Assembly (NCBI GenBank): GCA_030737875.1
Contig: CM060912.1
Location: 130,457,993 to 130,521,992, forward strand
DNA: 64,000 nucleotides
Origin: Allium sativum
Taxonomy: Eukaryota; Streptophyta; Magnoliopsida; Asparagales; Amaryllidaceae
Direction of reading: 5' to 3'
The notes beneath the pieces were generated by a model. That model did no database searches, was not told the DNA's origin, and saw nothing but the letters and a program-made list of their open reading frames with translations. This document shows positions 12,241 through 23,000 of this stretch, one piece after another. Each line of letters begins with the position of its first letter. Position 1 is the stretch's first letter. The position numbers and the translations under genes are program-made.

Positions 12241-13783
12241 GTGAAACAGATTACGTTGGAATCACGGTGAAGAATACAACGCACTAGAGCAAATCCAAAA
12301 ACCTTCCAATAAAGAATGGCGGAGTAGAAACCAAAGATGAAAACTCCTCACTCTAATTATTTTACAATTCAAAATATATACTAGGATGCAGACGGGGCTT
12401 AGAAGCCCCCGATACTATTTATTGTACAAAACATATTATGTGATTTGAATTATATGGAGTTCAACACTCGAATTCGCACAATCACATAATTAAACGCGAT
12501 GTATAGGTATTACCGACACATGGATTTCATACTCAACGAATAGCCACTTATGGCACCGTAAACGGCATTTGGGGTAGTTGAGTATTTATTTATTTAGATG
12601 TTCTACGTGATTTGATTATGATACTAAAATTGGTCGTGAATTAGTTGTGAATTGATTGGAATTGGTGTGTGTATGGCGCGAGCCAGTATTAAGCGAGGGA
12701 TAAGGCTAGACCTTATTCCGGTTCTAGTATCGCATCGTTATGTTGCCGAAATTTTCTAAAAACTATTAGAAAAACTTAGTTAGTTGAAAATATAATTTTT
12801 AACTTATAATGGTGATAAATAAAATAATATTTGGATAGTTAAAAATAATTTTACACACCCATTTACATGTCGGATGACTTGTTTTTGCTCGCTTATTTTT
12901 GTGATATCGATTGGGAAGATAATTTTTACACATCGCCTAAGTGCATGAATAATAATTATTATTTGATGGTTGAAACCCATACAGGTATTGGGATGATTTT
13001 TGACCTACACTAATCCCAATTGTTTAGTTGTATGTCGATCGATTGGTTGACAAACTGTTGTAAGCGTTAATTATTTATATTTAATGCATATGCAGTCGCG
13101 TAGTGCACTCCAGCTGATGGTTGATTGTTTATCACTGTTGATATATACATGTGTTGTATGAAATCCATATAAATAAAATTATATGTAATTGATTGGGTCT
13201 TATTCCAATTCAGAAATAACGAATATTTTAATGTAACGAATATTTTGAAATAATATTCAGTAATGGATTAAAATGTGATTTTAATGTCCGATTTGGGATG
13301 GACAAGAAAATATTGAAATATATGAAGCAGTGTTGTTTAGATATGTGCCACTTTGATGAGAACGATATACATATATATCGATTTTATTCATTTTTATAAT
13401 GAATATCAAAAAGGAAATTATTTCAAAATCTGATAATTTGAAAATATTATCATTTAATTATTATAATGATAAGGAATATTCAAATTTGATTTAAAATTGA
13501 AATGAAGTTGGAATCGTTTTTAAAATGAATTTGTAAATGATTTATAAAATACGTTTTAAATGTAAATCGACAAAATATATATGTATATATATTATATATA
13601 TTTAATGGCCTGAATAGAACGCGCTGCGATGCGGTAGTTCATGAATTTCGACCATTGACTTCGATTGGATATTATTGGAGATCCGACTGTCGAATTCTCC
13701 TAAAAATGGAACCGTTGAGTTTGTATCGAAAAGAGATTTCCAAGAATATAAGAGATTTGAAATCTAATGGTTGGATTTGGAAT
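12241..13783 (+). other. middle part of long-LTR unit C, non-coding
   Basis: No gene was seen. From about 12880 it is homologous to 3450-3900 and 6690-7600 (CCCATACAGGTATTGGGATG, ATCGATTGGTTGACA, AGAACGCGCTGCG). It ends at the GGAAT target site of the Tat-type insertion; the homologous sequence resumes at 32881. Confidence 0.65.
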
Positions 13784-13986
13784 TGTTTACACCAAAAAAA
13801 GGCCTAAACACGAAAGGTACTAAAATTGTACTTCACCAAAATGGTAGGGAAATAAGTGGAGTCGTACATAACAATAATCGAAGTGAAAATGCGAGGAAAA
13901 TAAAATGGAGAAAAGGTTTAGAGTGGTTCAACCTTATATTAGGCCTACATCGACTATGAAGATAGCTTGCATTCTAATAACGGGGA

Positions 13987-14816
13987 TGTTAGCCTGCTTT
14001 GTAACCAAGCTACCCAAAGCCAGGGACTTGGGTACGAACTTACATTGATTGGCGATCACTTGAGTGGAGTGATAGAAAGCTGCAAAACTTGAATTATTCA
14101 TGCAAATGTCACCGGATCGGATCCCCCATTCGGATCAGATCGGATCCCTCCTTTCAGATCGGATCGGATCCCCCTCCCCGGATCGGATCGGAGTACCCTC
14201 TACCCGAACCGCCTGAAGTATTTTGCACAGAAGTGCGTGCTGGCATTCTGCTCGAACAACCGGTTTGGTTCGGATCCGACTGGACCTGCTTCTGCACACG
14301 GAGTTTGACCTCTTCTCTTGGCATAACCGACTCCTACAATTGCGGATCGGACTCCACTTTGCAAAGCACGACCTGGTAACCACTTTTCCACGTTCTCCAC
14401 TACTTCTGAGATCTCCTCCGGTCACGCCACGTGGCCCATCCGAACCGGAACCGCCCAGAGCTTCTCTACAGCTATAAATACACCACAACATGGCCATTTG
14501 AAGGGACTTTAGGCATTTCATTCATTCATGGTAGCCATGGCCGAATTCCCCCATCAATGACCACCTTCTTCTCCAATGAAAATCAATGAATTCGGAGAGA
14601 ATTATTCATGGTATTTGAGCGATTGAGTGATTAAATTCATTGTAATTGTAATCCATGAATGAAATGAGAAATTATGAAGTTGACGTAGGCTCATTAACGC
14701 CGAACCACTACAAATTTTGTGTATTGACTAATTTTTCTTGTTTTTAGTTCATGATTCCTCATTATTCTCTGCAAAATATGATCAATTGGGTGTTAGGACC
14801 ATTTTTTGGTCTAACA
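13987..14816 (+). mobile_element. 830-bp solo LTR with GGGGA target duplication
   Basis: Starts TGTTAGCC and ends GGTCTAACA (TGTTAG/CTAACA inverted termini), flanked by GGGGA at 13982-13986 and 14817-14821. The partner LTR at 31872 has the uninterrupted site. A TATAAATA box at 14473-14480 suggests plus orientation. The 5' part is rich in GGATC/GATCC. Overlapping open frames on both strands (about 14089-14521) fall in this GC-rich part and look accidental. Family unassigned; short TGTTAG-type LTRs are common in Ty1/copia. Confidence 0.85.
14109..14190. repeat. GGATC-rich palindromic cluster in the solo LTR
   Basis: Around eight GATC sites in about 80 bp, arranged as GGATCGGATC and CAGATCGGATCGGATC variants. 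It lies about 280-360 bp upstream of the TATA box, where LTR promoters often carry repeated activator sites. That role is inference. Confidence 0.6.
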
Positions 14817-15870
14817 GGGGATTACTAAATACATAAACTCTCTTTTTTCATACATCTCTATACCCACTGAATATACTCTCATTCATACATTTCAATCCTG
14901 GGATTTTATGAGAGAATGGTAGAGTTTGAGTGGGGAAAAGGATGGGTGAATGATTGAGAAGGAAGATGTCTTTGTTTCCCCTAATTACAAGGTTGTACTT
15001 GACGCCATGGCCAAAGGTGGTTAAAACTTTGAGTGAAGAAGATTATGATTACTTCCAACTGTTTGAGGAGTCACCGAGGGTAGAAATTAGCAGCACTTTG
15101 TGGCTAAAAAGATTGGATCCCTTTTACGCTGGCAGCTATGGCATATTTAAAGGTGGGATCCCTTGAGCAAGTGATCTGAAATCTGTATATGCAGGCTACA
15201 GGTCGTTCATCTCATTAATTATTAACGTGCCATCGCCTAGCTATAGCCAGTTGTCCGTAGTTGTTTCCAGTTGTCCTGTGCGAGCAATTCTATAGAAGCG
15301 AGCATTTTGGGTAGACAGATGATCATAATTTTCTGATGCGGTTGTGTCTAATCCTGAGGATTAGGCGATGACCTTTTTAGTCAGGAGGTGACTGAGCAAG
15401 GCTTGTGATTTGAGATGTAAATGCTCTTTTTCTAAGAACTGGTGTATGACCGACTAGTAGTTGATTTCTGACCAAAGTATTGGCGTTCGACTAGTAGGAA
15501 CGTACGAGCGATAAGAGTTGCAATCCATGAGCGATTGCTAATTGCACGCGTGACCTTGACTCCTGCTCTGATGCGTGCAGCCGAACTTTGATATTAGGTC
15601 AAGTGTCTTCCATTGCTGTGGGCGACTTGCTTTCTTTTTATTCTCAAGAGGCTTTGTTCCGATATGAACGACTGACCTTTGCTTCTACGCCTGAATCATG
15701 ACCTTCTTCGGAATTCGGCTTTGCTCTTTGTAGTTGCTTTCCGTCCTTTATGAGTCGCTAAAATGCCTTGGACAATACTATGCCTGATCGACCCTGAAAG
15801 TGTTCGTTCTGTAGCTCCTACTCAGATCTTGTAACTCAATGTGCATATGGATTTTTTTGAGGGATTAACA

Positions 15871-15884
15871 CTTGCCCCTCGAAG
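15871..15884 (-). other. polypurine tract of the Tat-type element
   Basis: The minus strand reads CTTCGAGGGGCAAG directly before the 3' LTR start TGTTAATCCC. It fixes the minus orientation of the element together with the primer site at its other end. Confidence 0.75.
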
Positions 15885-16722
15885 TCCGTAATTCCTTTCG
15901 GCAAAGAATTACTGGCTTCGACATAATTGATAGCAACATTGTTTGGCAGGTTTAATTTGGCTCATCGAAGGGTCTTTCGTGAAAAACTTAGGATTGTTCA
16001 GCTGTGCTGGACTAGTATTGTCTCTTTCTGTGAGCGAGGAGTCTGATGTTTCTTATCATGCGAATGGTCGAATTGTGGGGCTTCAGTTGGAATTTGACGA
16101 GACGCTTTTTTACGCAATCGAGTACTAATTTGATGTGGTGAGAATGCTCTGGATGCATGCCCTTGAGTCTTCCCCCTTATTTACTTTTAACCTCATCTTT
16201 TTACCTTTTCTTTTCGAGAAGTTCGTTTGACTGTAGCCGTGCTTCCCCAAGGGTTTTACCAGGTAATCCATGCCTGTTATTCCTGCCTTGGGTTTTCTTC
16301 GGATGTTTTTGGCTTTCTTATCTCATTATTTTGCTTAGTGCTTGCAGCAGCACCTGTTTACCTCGAGCAACTTCCTTTCGAATCCGAAGAATCATGATCT
16401 TTTTTGTGAGTTTTTCCCTTTATTTTTCCTCCTTTTTTTTGAGTACTTATGCATTTCCAATCTGGGATGCTCTGAGTGTGGTCTGATTGAGTTAAACACG
16501 AACTTGGGATAACAAACTTGGGATTTTGGCGATAGTCAAGTTTTGTATAGCAAAGATGTCGTTTTTGTAATTATCTTGAAGAATCTGAACCGTTTTATGA
16601 TTTTCTTTGAAATCTTGATGTCGGGATTGCTTATAAGTTGTTTGATGGAATGCCCCAGGATTTCTCTGGTTGGAGTGCTTCTGTTCATGTATGAGTCTAT
16701 ATTGATTTTTCTTTAAAATAGG
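15885..16722 (+). other. interior of Tat-type element left of the Athila insertion
   Basis: No confident gene. Two plus-strand open frames (15943-16128, 61 codons; 16157-16486, 109 codons) have no recognisable domain. The second is hydrophobic and T-rich. CCAG/GTAATC near 16260 and TTGCAG near 16347 look like plant splice sites, and TTTAAAATAG/G sits at the Athila target site just before the plus-strand ORF at 28078. One or more exons of that antisense ORF may therefore lie here. This is inference from splice-like motifs only. Confidence 0.35.
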
Positions 16723-16914
16723 TGATTGACATTGAAAAATGTTTATTCTATGCTCTTATATTTTATCTTTTGTAAATAAATAAATGATACTTTGGTTGCT
16801 TTTGTATGTTTTTACAGGATGTCAAGCGTTGCCTCCTTCAATTCAAATCAAAGGCCAACTACAAGAAAGAGCTACTTACTCACATCAAATTCATTTCAAT
16901 TGCAAAAGAAGTAG

Positions 16915-16986
16915 CAGCTCACTGGTAAAGGCATAGGAATTGGTGCTGAGAGACCTGAGTTCGAACCCCGTCAAGCTCACTTTTTT
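16915..16986 (+). promoter_or_regulatory. tRNA-like internal Pol III promoter in Athila 5' LTR
   Basis: CAGCTCACTGG (16915-16925) resembles box A and GAGTTCGAACC (16957-16967) box B, 31 nt apart, followed by TTTTTT at 16981-16986, a possible Pol III terminator. The spacing suits a tRNA-derived SINE head. The shorter Athila LTR at 1580-2501 lacks the segment, suggesting a SINE captured into this LTR. No transcript is known from sequence alone. Confidence 0.55.
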
Positions 16987-17453
16987 GCCAAAGAAACGGA
17001 GCGCGTTCACACTGGCCCTTTGCTTTGAGAAATATCTGGATTAGTGTTATGTTATATATATATACATACACATATTCATGTGTATGTACTTATGATGTGC
17101 ACCAATTAGCATTTCAGCAATAGCCATATTCTTGTCATGGAATCAAATTCAAATCATTCAATTTCAATTAGAAGAATTTCTGATTGAATTGTTGCCAAGA
17201 AGAAAAACCAATTTTGAAGATTTTATCTTATATTGCCTTTGGAGTCTGATAAGCGTCCTTGTTTGGAAGAATTAATTAGATGCAATCTTCTATCAATCAA
17301 TTAGCCACATGGGAAAATTGAAAGATATGGAAAACATTTACCATGATATGCCCAGATTTTCTCCAATCAAGTTAGTCAAGGAAGGCAAGAAATATTCATG
17401 AATGAGGAGGCCCATTTATTCATAGAACTAATTAGGGTTTTCCCATTCTCATC

Positions 17454-17520
17454 TATAAATATGTGATTGTAACCATTGTAAATGCATTCATTCTCTGTAC
17501 TCTTTTTTAGTTTTAATAAA
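17454..17520 (+). promoter_or_regulatory. TATA box and poly(A) signal of Athila 5' LTR
   Basis: TATAAATA at 17454-17461 and AATAAA at 17515-17520. TATTAGGG-like AATTAGGGTTTT lies just upstream of the TATA box, the same place as the TTTAGGG units in the other Athila LTR. Confidence 0.6.
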
Positions 17521-17991
17521 GCTTTCGTTTCTTTAGTTTCTGCATTTTATTTTCATGGCAAATTGTGTTGTCTAGTCAATTAGATTTGCTAGAACACAAT
17601 TTGCTATTACTTCTATTTTTCTTACTAGTGATTGACCGTCTGATTAGATTCAGCGGTAATCCTAGTTTTTATTTTCAGTTGTTGATTTCTTCTCTGCAAT
17701 TTTATTTCCAGTATTCTATTTTATTTTAATCATTGAATTTATTACAGATCCGATTAGATTCGAATCTGTAGTGAATTTAATTGCATCTTTTATTCGTAGT
17801 TTCATTTTTTATTTTACTTTGCGAACAAAATCAACCTCCAGCTTCGTCTAACACGCCCAAGAAATAAATAAATAATAATTTTTAATTAAACCTCCCTGTG
17901 TTCGACCTGTATGCTACACACCTGTATGCTTGCAGAATTTATTACAAATGTCGCGCTTTTCTAATTCATAGACTAGCGTCGATCAAGTTTT

Positions 17992-18009
17992 TGGCGCCGT
18001 TGCCGGGGA
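17992..18009 (+). other. primer binding site, tRNA-Asp type (Athila)
   Basis: TGGCGCCGTTGCCGGGGA, 6 nt after the LTR end, identical to the site of the minus-strand copy at 1556-1573. Confidence 0.93.
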
Positions 18010-19936
18010 GGTAACGATTAAGTTTTATTGTTTATTTAATTTCTGATTCGTGTTAGTTTTTATTTTTTTTCCTTGTTTTTTTGCATATTCATATAAAAAA
18101 AAGAATCTTTTGCCATTTTTCTTCTAATTTCTGTCCTTTCTTTCTTCACTTCCCTGTTTTCTACATATACCTTTTCTGTCCTTTTCACAAAAAAAAAAGG
18201 AATATTCAAAAACAGTTTTCTTTCTGCAATTTTCCACTTCTGCTTTTACAGCAAATCTTAAAAAAAAAAAAAAAAAACACACTGCAAATACCCACCGTTC
18301 TTCACAATATCAACGTGCTCCTCCACATACCACCACCAGGCGATACCCTCTTCGCCACAGCAAACCATTCTCCACCGGAAAAAAAGAAAAAAAATTACAA
18401 CCATCAATTCCTGGCGGAACCCAAAAATCCACCAAGAACTCCCAAAATCTCATTACCCCAAACAAACTCCTCTGTCAATTCTGCACCTTTTTCCCTTCAT
18501 CATCATACCCATTCACAAGTCCACCAAAGCGTCTGTCTCACGCATCACTCCACACTTCAGTTCTTCAAACAACAAACCAAATTCGCGTCCAAAATACCCA
18601 CACTGGAACCCAATCAAAGACTAAAAAAAAAAAACCCAATTAACTCGAATTGAAGAATTAACAAACGGACTGCTAGTTCAAGTCCTCACGTCACCCTGTA
18701 ATTCAGTTCGACAGCGAACCCAAAAAAAAACCCCAGTTCGCACGAAGCAAAGCCGAACCACTCACGATCAACAGTCTCTCCTGCAACCCACGTTTTACCA
18801 TACATCCATCACCTACCCAGTATTTAAAACCCGATTCGTTAATCACTTGCCTATCTCAGCAACAGAACCCGCGCCGAAGCACCATCCACTTGAGCATCTC
18901 TATCAAACCTGATTGTTTGGTCTAAAGAGGAAGGCGGCGCTTTGTTTTTTTTTTAGGGTATCTGGTTTTCATAGTTGCTGAGGGGGGCCATGATTTATTT
19001 ACTTACAAGTGGGGCTGGGTGATTTAGAATGCGAGTTTGGTGATTGTGAACTCGGTTTGTTTTGGTTTTCTCAGAAGATAATTGGTGGTGATTTTTAATT
19101 CAAAAAAAAAAAAAAAAAAAAAAATAGGTACAGCTGAAATAAAAAAAAGGTCTTAATTATATTGGAGCGGTGCCGCAGCGCAGTCAAGCAATTAATAGAA
19201 GGGGACAACAACAGAAAGCAGCGGATGATTCAGATGGGTTGGAGCGGTTGCACACCAAGTGGGGTGTGAATGCGCTAGCGCTTCCCAAATTCACTGGAGG
19301 ACTGCCGATCAAGGTGAAAACTTTTAAAACTCTACAGGTGCTCTGCTGCAAAAGGAAAAAGAAAAAATATATAGACAATCGTTGTAAAATTTTCTGCAGG
19401 GGCAGCGGCTTTGAATGTACAATTTTTAACTTCTGCAATTATTTTGTGTGATTGCTGTTATCTCTGCATTTTTATTTATTCTGTTAAGGGCAATACCCCA
19501 ATTCACATAAGGTGAGGGATTTCATCACCCTTTCCTTAGCCCACAAATTGCATTTCATCGTAGAATCTGACTAAAAATAACGGTTAGACATTGGACTTGA
19601 GGGAGTCACGGGCTCATTTAGGGCTTAATTATATTGTGATAGTTGATTCATTTGGAACGAATTATTTCTTGGTGTCTAGACTACGGCAGAGAAATAACCG
19701 TTTATAAATATTACGGTGATTCGTAAATATTATATCGGTTGTTACTCTGAAGGTACTTAAACCTTCGGCTGCATTGCTAGGGTGATTCCTGGTGCACCGA
19801 TAACTCCTGTCCGTTAACTGGCTGAGAAATCTTTTGATCTAAGTAATCAAACGCATCACTTTATAATTTTGGGTTAAGAGCCAATAAGGACAGCAAATTT
19901 CATTTTAGCTAATTTCTGTGCTTGCATTTAACAACA
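18010..19936 (+). other. Athila 5' leader, non-coding
   Basis: About 1.9 kb between primer site and gag start. The first part (18060-18280) is pyrimidine-rich, like the leader at 1-1555. The open frame 18081-18653 has low-complexity His/Pro/Asn/Phe composition with several poly-A runs and no domain. The open frame 19170-19451 is likewise unrecognised. Long leaders before gag are usual in Athila elements. Confidence 0.65.
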
Positions 19937-20094
19937 ATGAGTGGAAAAAGTGTTAGCCAACAAAATTCTCCTAGGGGTTCTCGAATCAACCAAAATTTTC
20001 CAACCGAATTGGATCAAAATCGAGTGAATCAAAATTTCCAAACTTTGGAGATCAAAATCAAATAAATCAAAATTTTCAAAATCTCAATATTCAA
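19937..20094 (+). pseudogene. gag: N-terminus of Athila gag, frame broken
   Basis: ATG at 19937 opens an Asn/Gln/Ser-rich frame (start MSGKSVSQQNS) that stops at TAA 20063-20065. The main gag-pol frame is open upstream of its first ATG at 20095 and carries the continuation of the same Asn/Gln-rich repeat pattern. A single-base shift between about 20030 and 20062 explains this. The true gag start is therefore probably 19937, not 20095. Confidence 0.7.
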
Positions 20095-23000
20095 ATGGAG
20101 AGACCCTTGTCTCTTCGTGATCGATGTTATCCTACTAGGACCGTTCAACCATCTGTCATTGTGTTCCCACCAGCTGAAGGAAACAATTTTGAGCTAAAAC
20201 ATTCTTTTATCCAAGGGGTACCAAAATTTACTGGGTCTGAAAATGCTTATGAATTTCTGAGTGAATTTGAATTGTATGCGTCCACAACAAAAATGCAACA
20301 ATTGTCTAACGAATCGATCAAGCTAAGGCTAATTCCATTTGCACTACTTGAAAGCGCTAAAAGATGGCTAAATTCTCTTCCACGACATTCCATAAGAAGT
20401 TGGGATGAATTTGTCACTGCATTCTTGAAAAAGTTTTTCCCTTTCCATAAAACTCTTAAAATTCGAACTGAGATAAATCAATTTTGTCAAAATGAGGGGG
20501 AAACTTTTTCAAAATACTTTGAGAGATTCAACCAGCTATTATATAGTTGCCCTCATCATGGAATTCTAAAAGATCACTTATGTCAATTTGCATATGAAGG
20601 GCTAAACTATCAGACTAGAACTCAACTAGAATCAATGTGTGGAGGAGACTTTATGTCTAAAACAGCCGATGAAGCTTGGCGGTTTTTAGAAGATTATTCT
20701 GAAAAGGACATGCAGTGGGAATCGATTCGTGTTCCCATTCGTACTTCTACTAGAGGAGTGCATGTCGTGGACCCAAGTCAAATTCCCTTAGAAAATCAAA
20801 CTCCTCAAACCGGAGAAGGGTTACCCCACTATTACTCTCAAGACCAAGCCAATGCCATAGCTCAAAATAATCCTTACTCATCCACGTACAACCCTGGTTG
20901 GAGGAACCACCCAAATTTTTCTTGGTCAAACCCCAATAATTCGGCTAACCCATCTCACATGCAACCCTTTATTCCCAATCCGAATTACCAAGGTCCACCC
21001 CCCAATTCTCAAACCTCTCAAGCTACACCTCAATCCAAACAACCTTATAGGCACCCCAATTTTCAATCATCAAACCAATCATCTCAATCTCCTCAACCAT
21101 CACAAGATATTGGGCGTCTAGAAAAACAGATGAACTCTTACGAAGCTAAAATAAACTCGCAAGACGCTAAAATGGACCAAATGTTTAATATGATGAAGGA
21201 ATTTATGAAAACTCATGAGAAGGGAAAATTGCCTAGTCAACCCGAGGTGAATCCAAAGTATAACCCTCGTGCTGTAAATTCTTGTGAGGACGAAAATCAT
21301 AATCCAGTCAACGCAATTACAACCCTTCGATCTGGTAAGAGGATTGATAATAACGTGGGCAACCCTGGCGAACTTTCTAACTCGACCCCAATCCCTAATC
21401 TTGTTGATCACCCATTGGCTTCAAATGCCAATTCTTCTAAACCTCAAGTTCCCTTAAATGTTGGCAATCCCAACAGTTCTTCTCCCAGTGTCGGCAAACC
21501 CGACCCACCTTCGAAAATTAATGTTGGCAGTACCAACATTCCATCGTCTACAACCTTACCACCTTCTCTTCCCTTGGATAAACCTTCTTCTTCGAATGAT
21601 GAAACTCATCACAGAGTCAACGAACCAGTAGCTCCTTTTCCTCATAGACTCAATAATAAGAAGAAAGTGGCAAATTTCGATAAAATTCTGGAAATTTTCA
21701 AACAAGTCCGTGTGAACATTCCTCTTTTAGACACCATTGAACAAATTCCTCAATATGCTAAATGTCTGAAGGAATTGTGCACACAAAAACGTGCGACCAA
21801 TGTCCCAAAAACTGCCTTTTTAACTGCAAATACAAGCTCTGTTCTTTCGAATCTTGCCCCAGTCAAGTATAAAGACCCTGGCTGCCCTACGATTGATTGT
21901 AAAATAGGAAACACTCACATCTCTCGTGCCCTACTCGACCTTGGTGCCAGTGTCAACCTTCTCCCTTATACTATCTATCGTCAACTTGGACTAGGGGAGA
22001 TTAAACCAACAAACATCACACTTCAACTTGCCGATCGATCTGTCAAAAAGCCATTGGGAATTATCGAAGACGTCTTGATACAGATCGAACAGTTTTACTT
22101 CCCTGTCGATTTTATAGTTCTAGAAACAGAGCCTGTCTCAAATCCCAACGTTCAAATACCATTGATCTTAGGACGCCCTTTCTTAGCAACCTCTAATGCT
22201 GTCATTAATTGTAGGAATGGTCAGCTTCGACTTTCCTTCGGGCACCTAACCATTGAGCTAAACATCTTTAATCTCAACAAACAACCTAGGGATTTTGAGG
22301 TCGATGAAATTGACATGATTCAAACCACAGTTGATGAAACCTCTAGTGACACTTCTGAAGCCCTGAAAATGTGTCTTGACCATTTCGACTCTGATTTTGA
22401 TGAACTCGAATACATTTCTGAACTAAACAAAATTCTTGACTCCGACACTTCGTCACCAGAATCTAACCAAGGAATGTTGACCAATGTTGATACACAAGAA
22501 CTTCCTAAGTTAGACCTCAAACCCTTGCCACCAGACCTTAAGTATGCTTACCTAGACTCTTCAAAAACTTTCCCCGTAATCTTGGCCTCTGATCTTACCG
22601 AAGACCAAGAAGAAAAAGTTTTGGAAACTTTACGGGAAAATAAGGACGCCTTGGGGTGGGAAATTAGCGATATAAAAGGAATTAGCCCATCAATTGTGGA
22701 ACATCGCATACACTTAGTTGATGAGGCTAAACCCACCCGTGAGGTTCAAAGGAGATTAAACCCAAACATGAGAGAAGTGGTCAAGGAGGAGATAATCAAA
22801 TGTCTAGATAATGACATCATCTATCCCATCTCTGATAGTACTTGGGTGAGTCCGGTACAAGTTGTACCAAAGAAGTCGGGAGTCACAGTGATCAAAAACG
22901 ACAATAATAAACTCGTCCCAACAAAAATCAAAACCAAATGGCGTGTGTGCATCGACTATCGAAAGCTTAACTCAGCCACACGAAAAGACCATTTTCCCTT

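Larger units (their letters stand above)
13784..15870 (-). repeat. 3' LTR of the Tat-type element, interrupted
   Basis: Homologous to 31672-32875 from end to end: it starts (plus) TGTTTACACC and ends GAGGGATTAACA. It is about 1.25 kb once the 830-bp solo LTR at 13987-14816 and one GGGGA copy are removed. The open frame 14954-15166 lies in the LTR, is not preserved in the partner copy, and is not called. Confidence 0.85.
16723..17985 (+). repeat. 5' LTR of Athila element (1263 bp)
   Basis: TGATTGACATTG...GCGTCGATCA. It contains a TATAAATA box (17454-17461) and AATAAA (17515-17520) only about 55 bp downstream, implying a very short R region. It also holds a tRNA-like segment with box A and box B motifs at 16915-16967. 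Confidence 0.95.

Noticed and set aside
14089..14521. Overlapping ORFs on both strands up to 128 codons
   Set aside because: All within the GC-rich part of the 830-bp solo LTR, no domain, several frames open at once.
16157..16486. 109-codon ORF with hydrophobic stretches, possible membrane protein
   Set aside because: T-rich sequence with splice-like motifs inside it, more like intron than coding. Kept only as a note in the Tat interior entry.
16890..16990. A genuine tRNA gene
   Set aside because: Box A and box B are present but a normal cloverleaf (D-stem, acceptor stem) cannot be formed; better explained as a SINE-type head.
18081..18653. 190-codon plus-strand ORF in the Athila leader
   Set aside because: Low-complexity composition with poly-A runs and no domain. 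It lies in the known leader region, and the other Athila leader has no counterpart.
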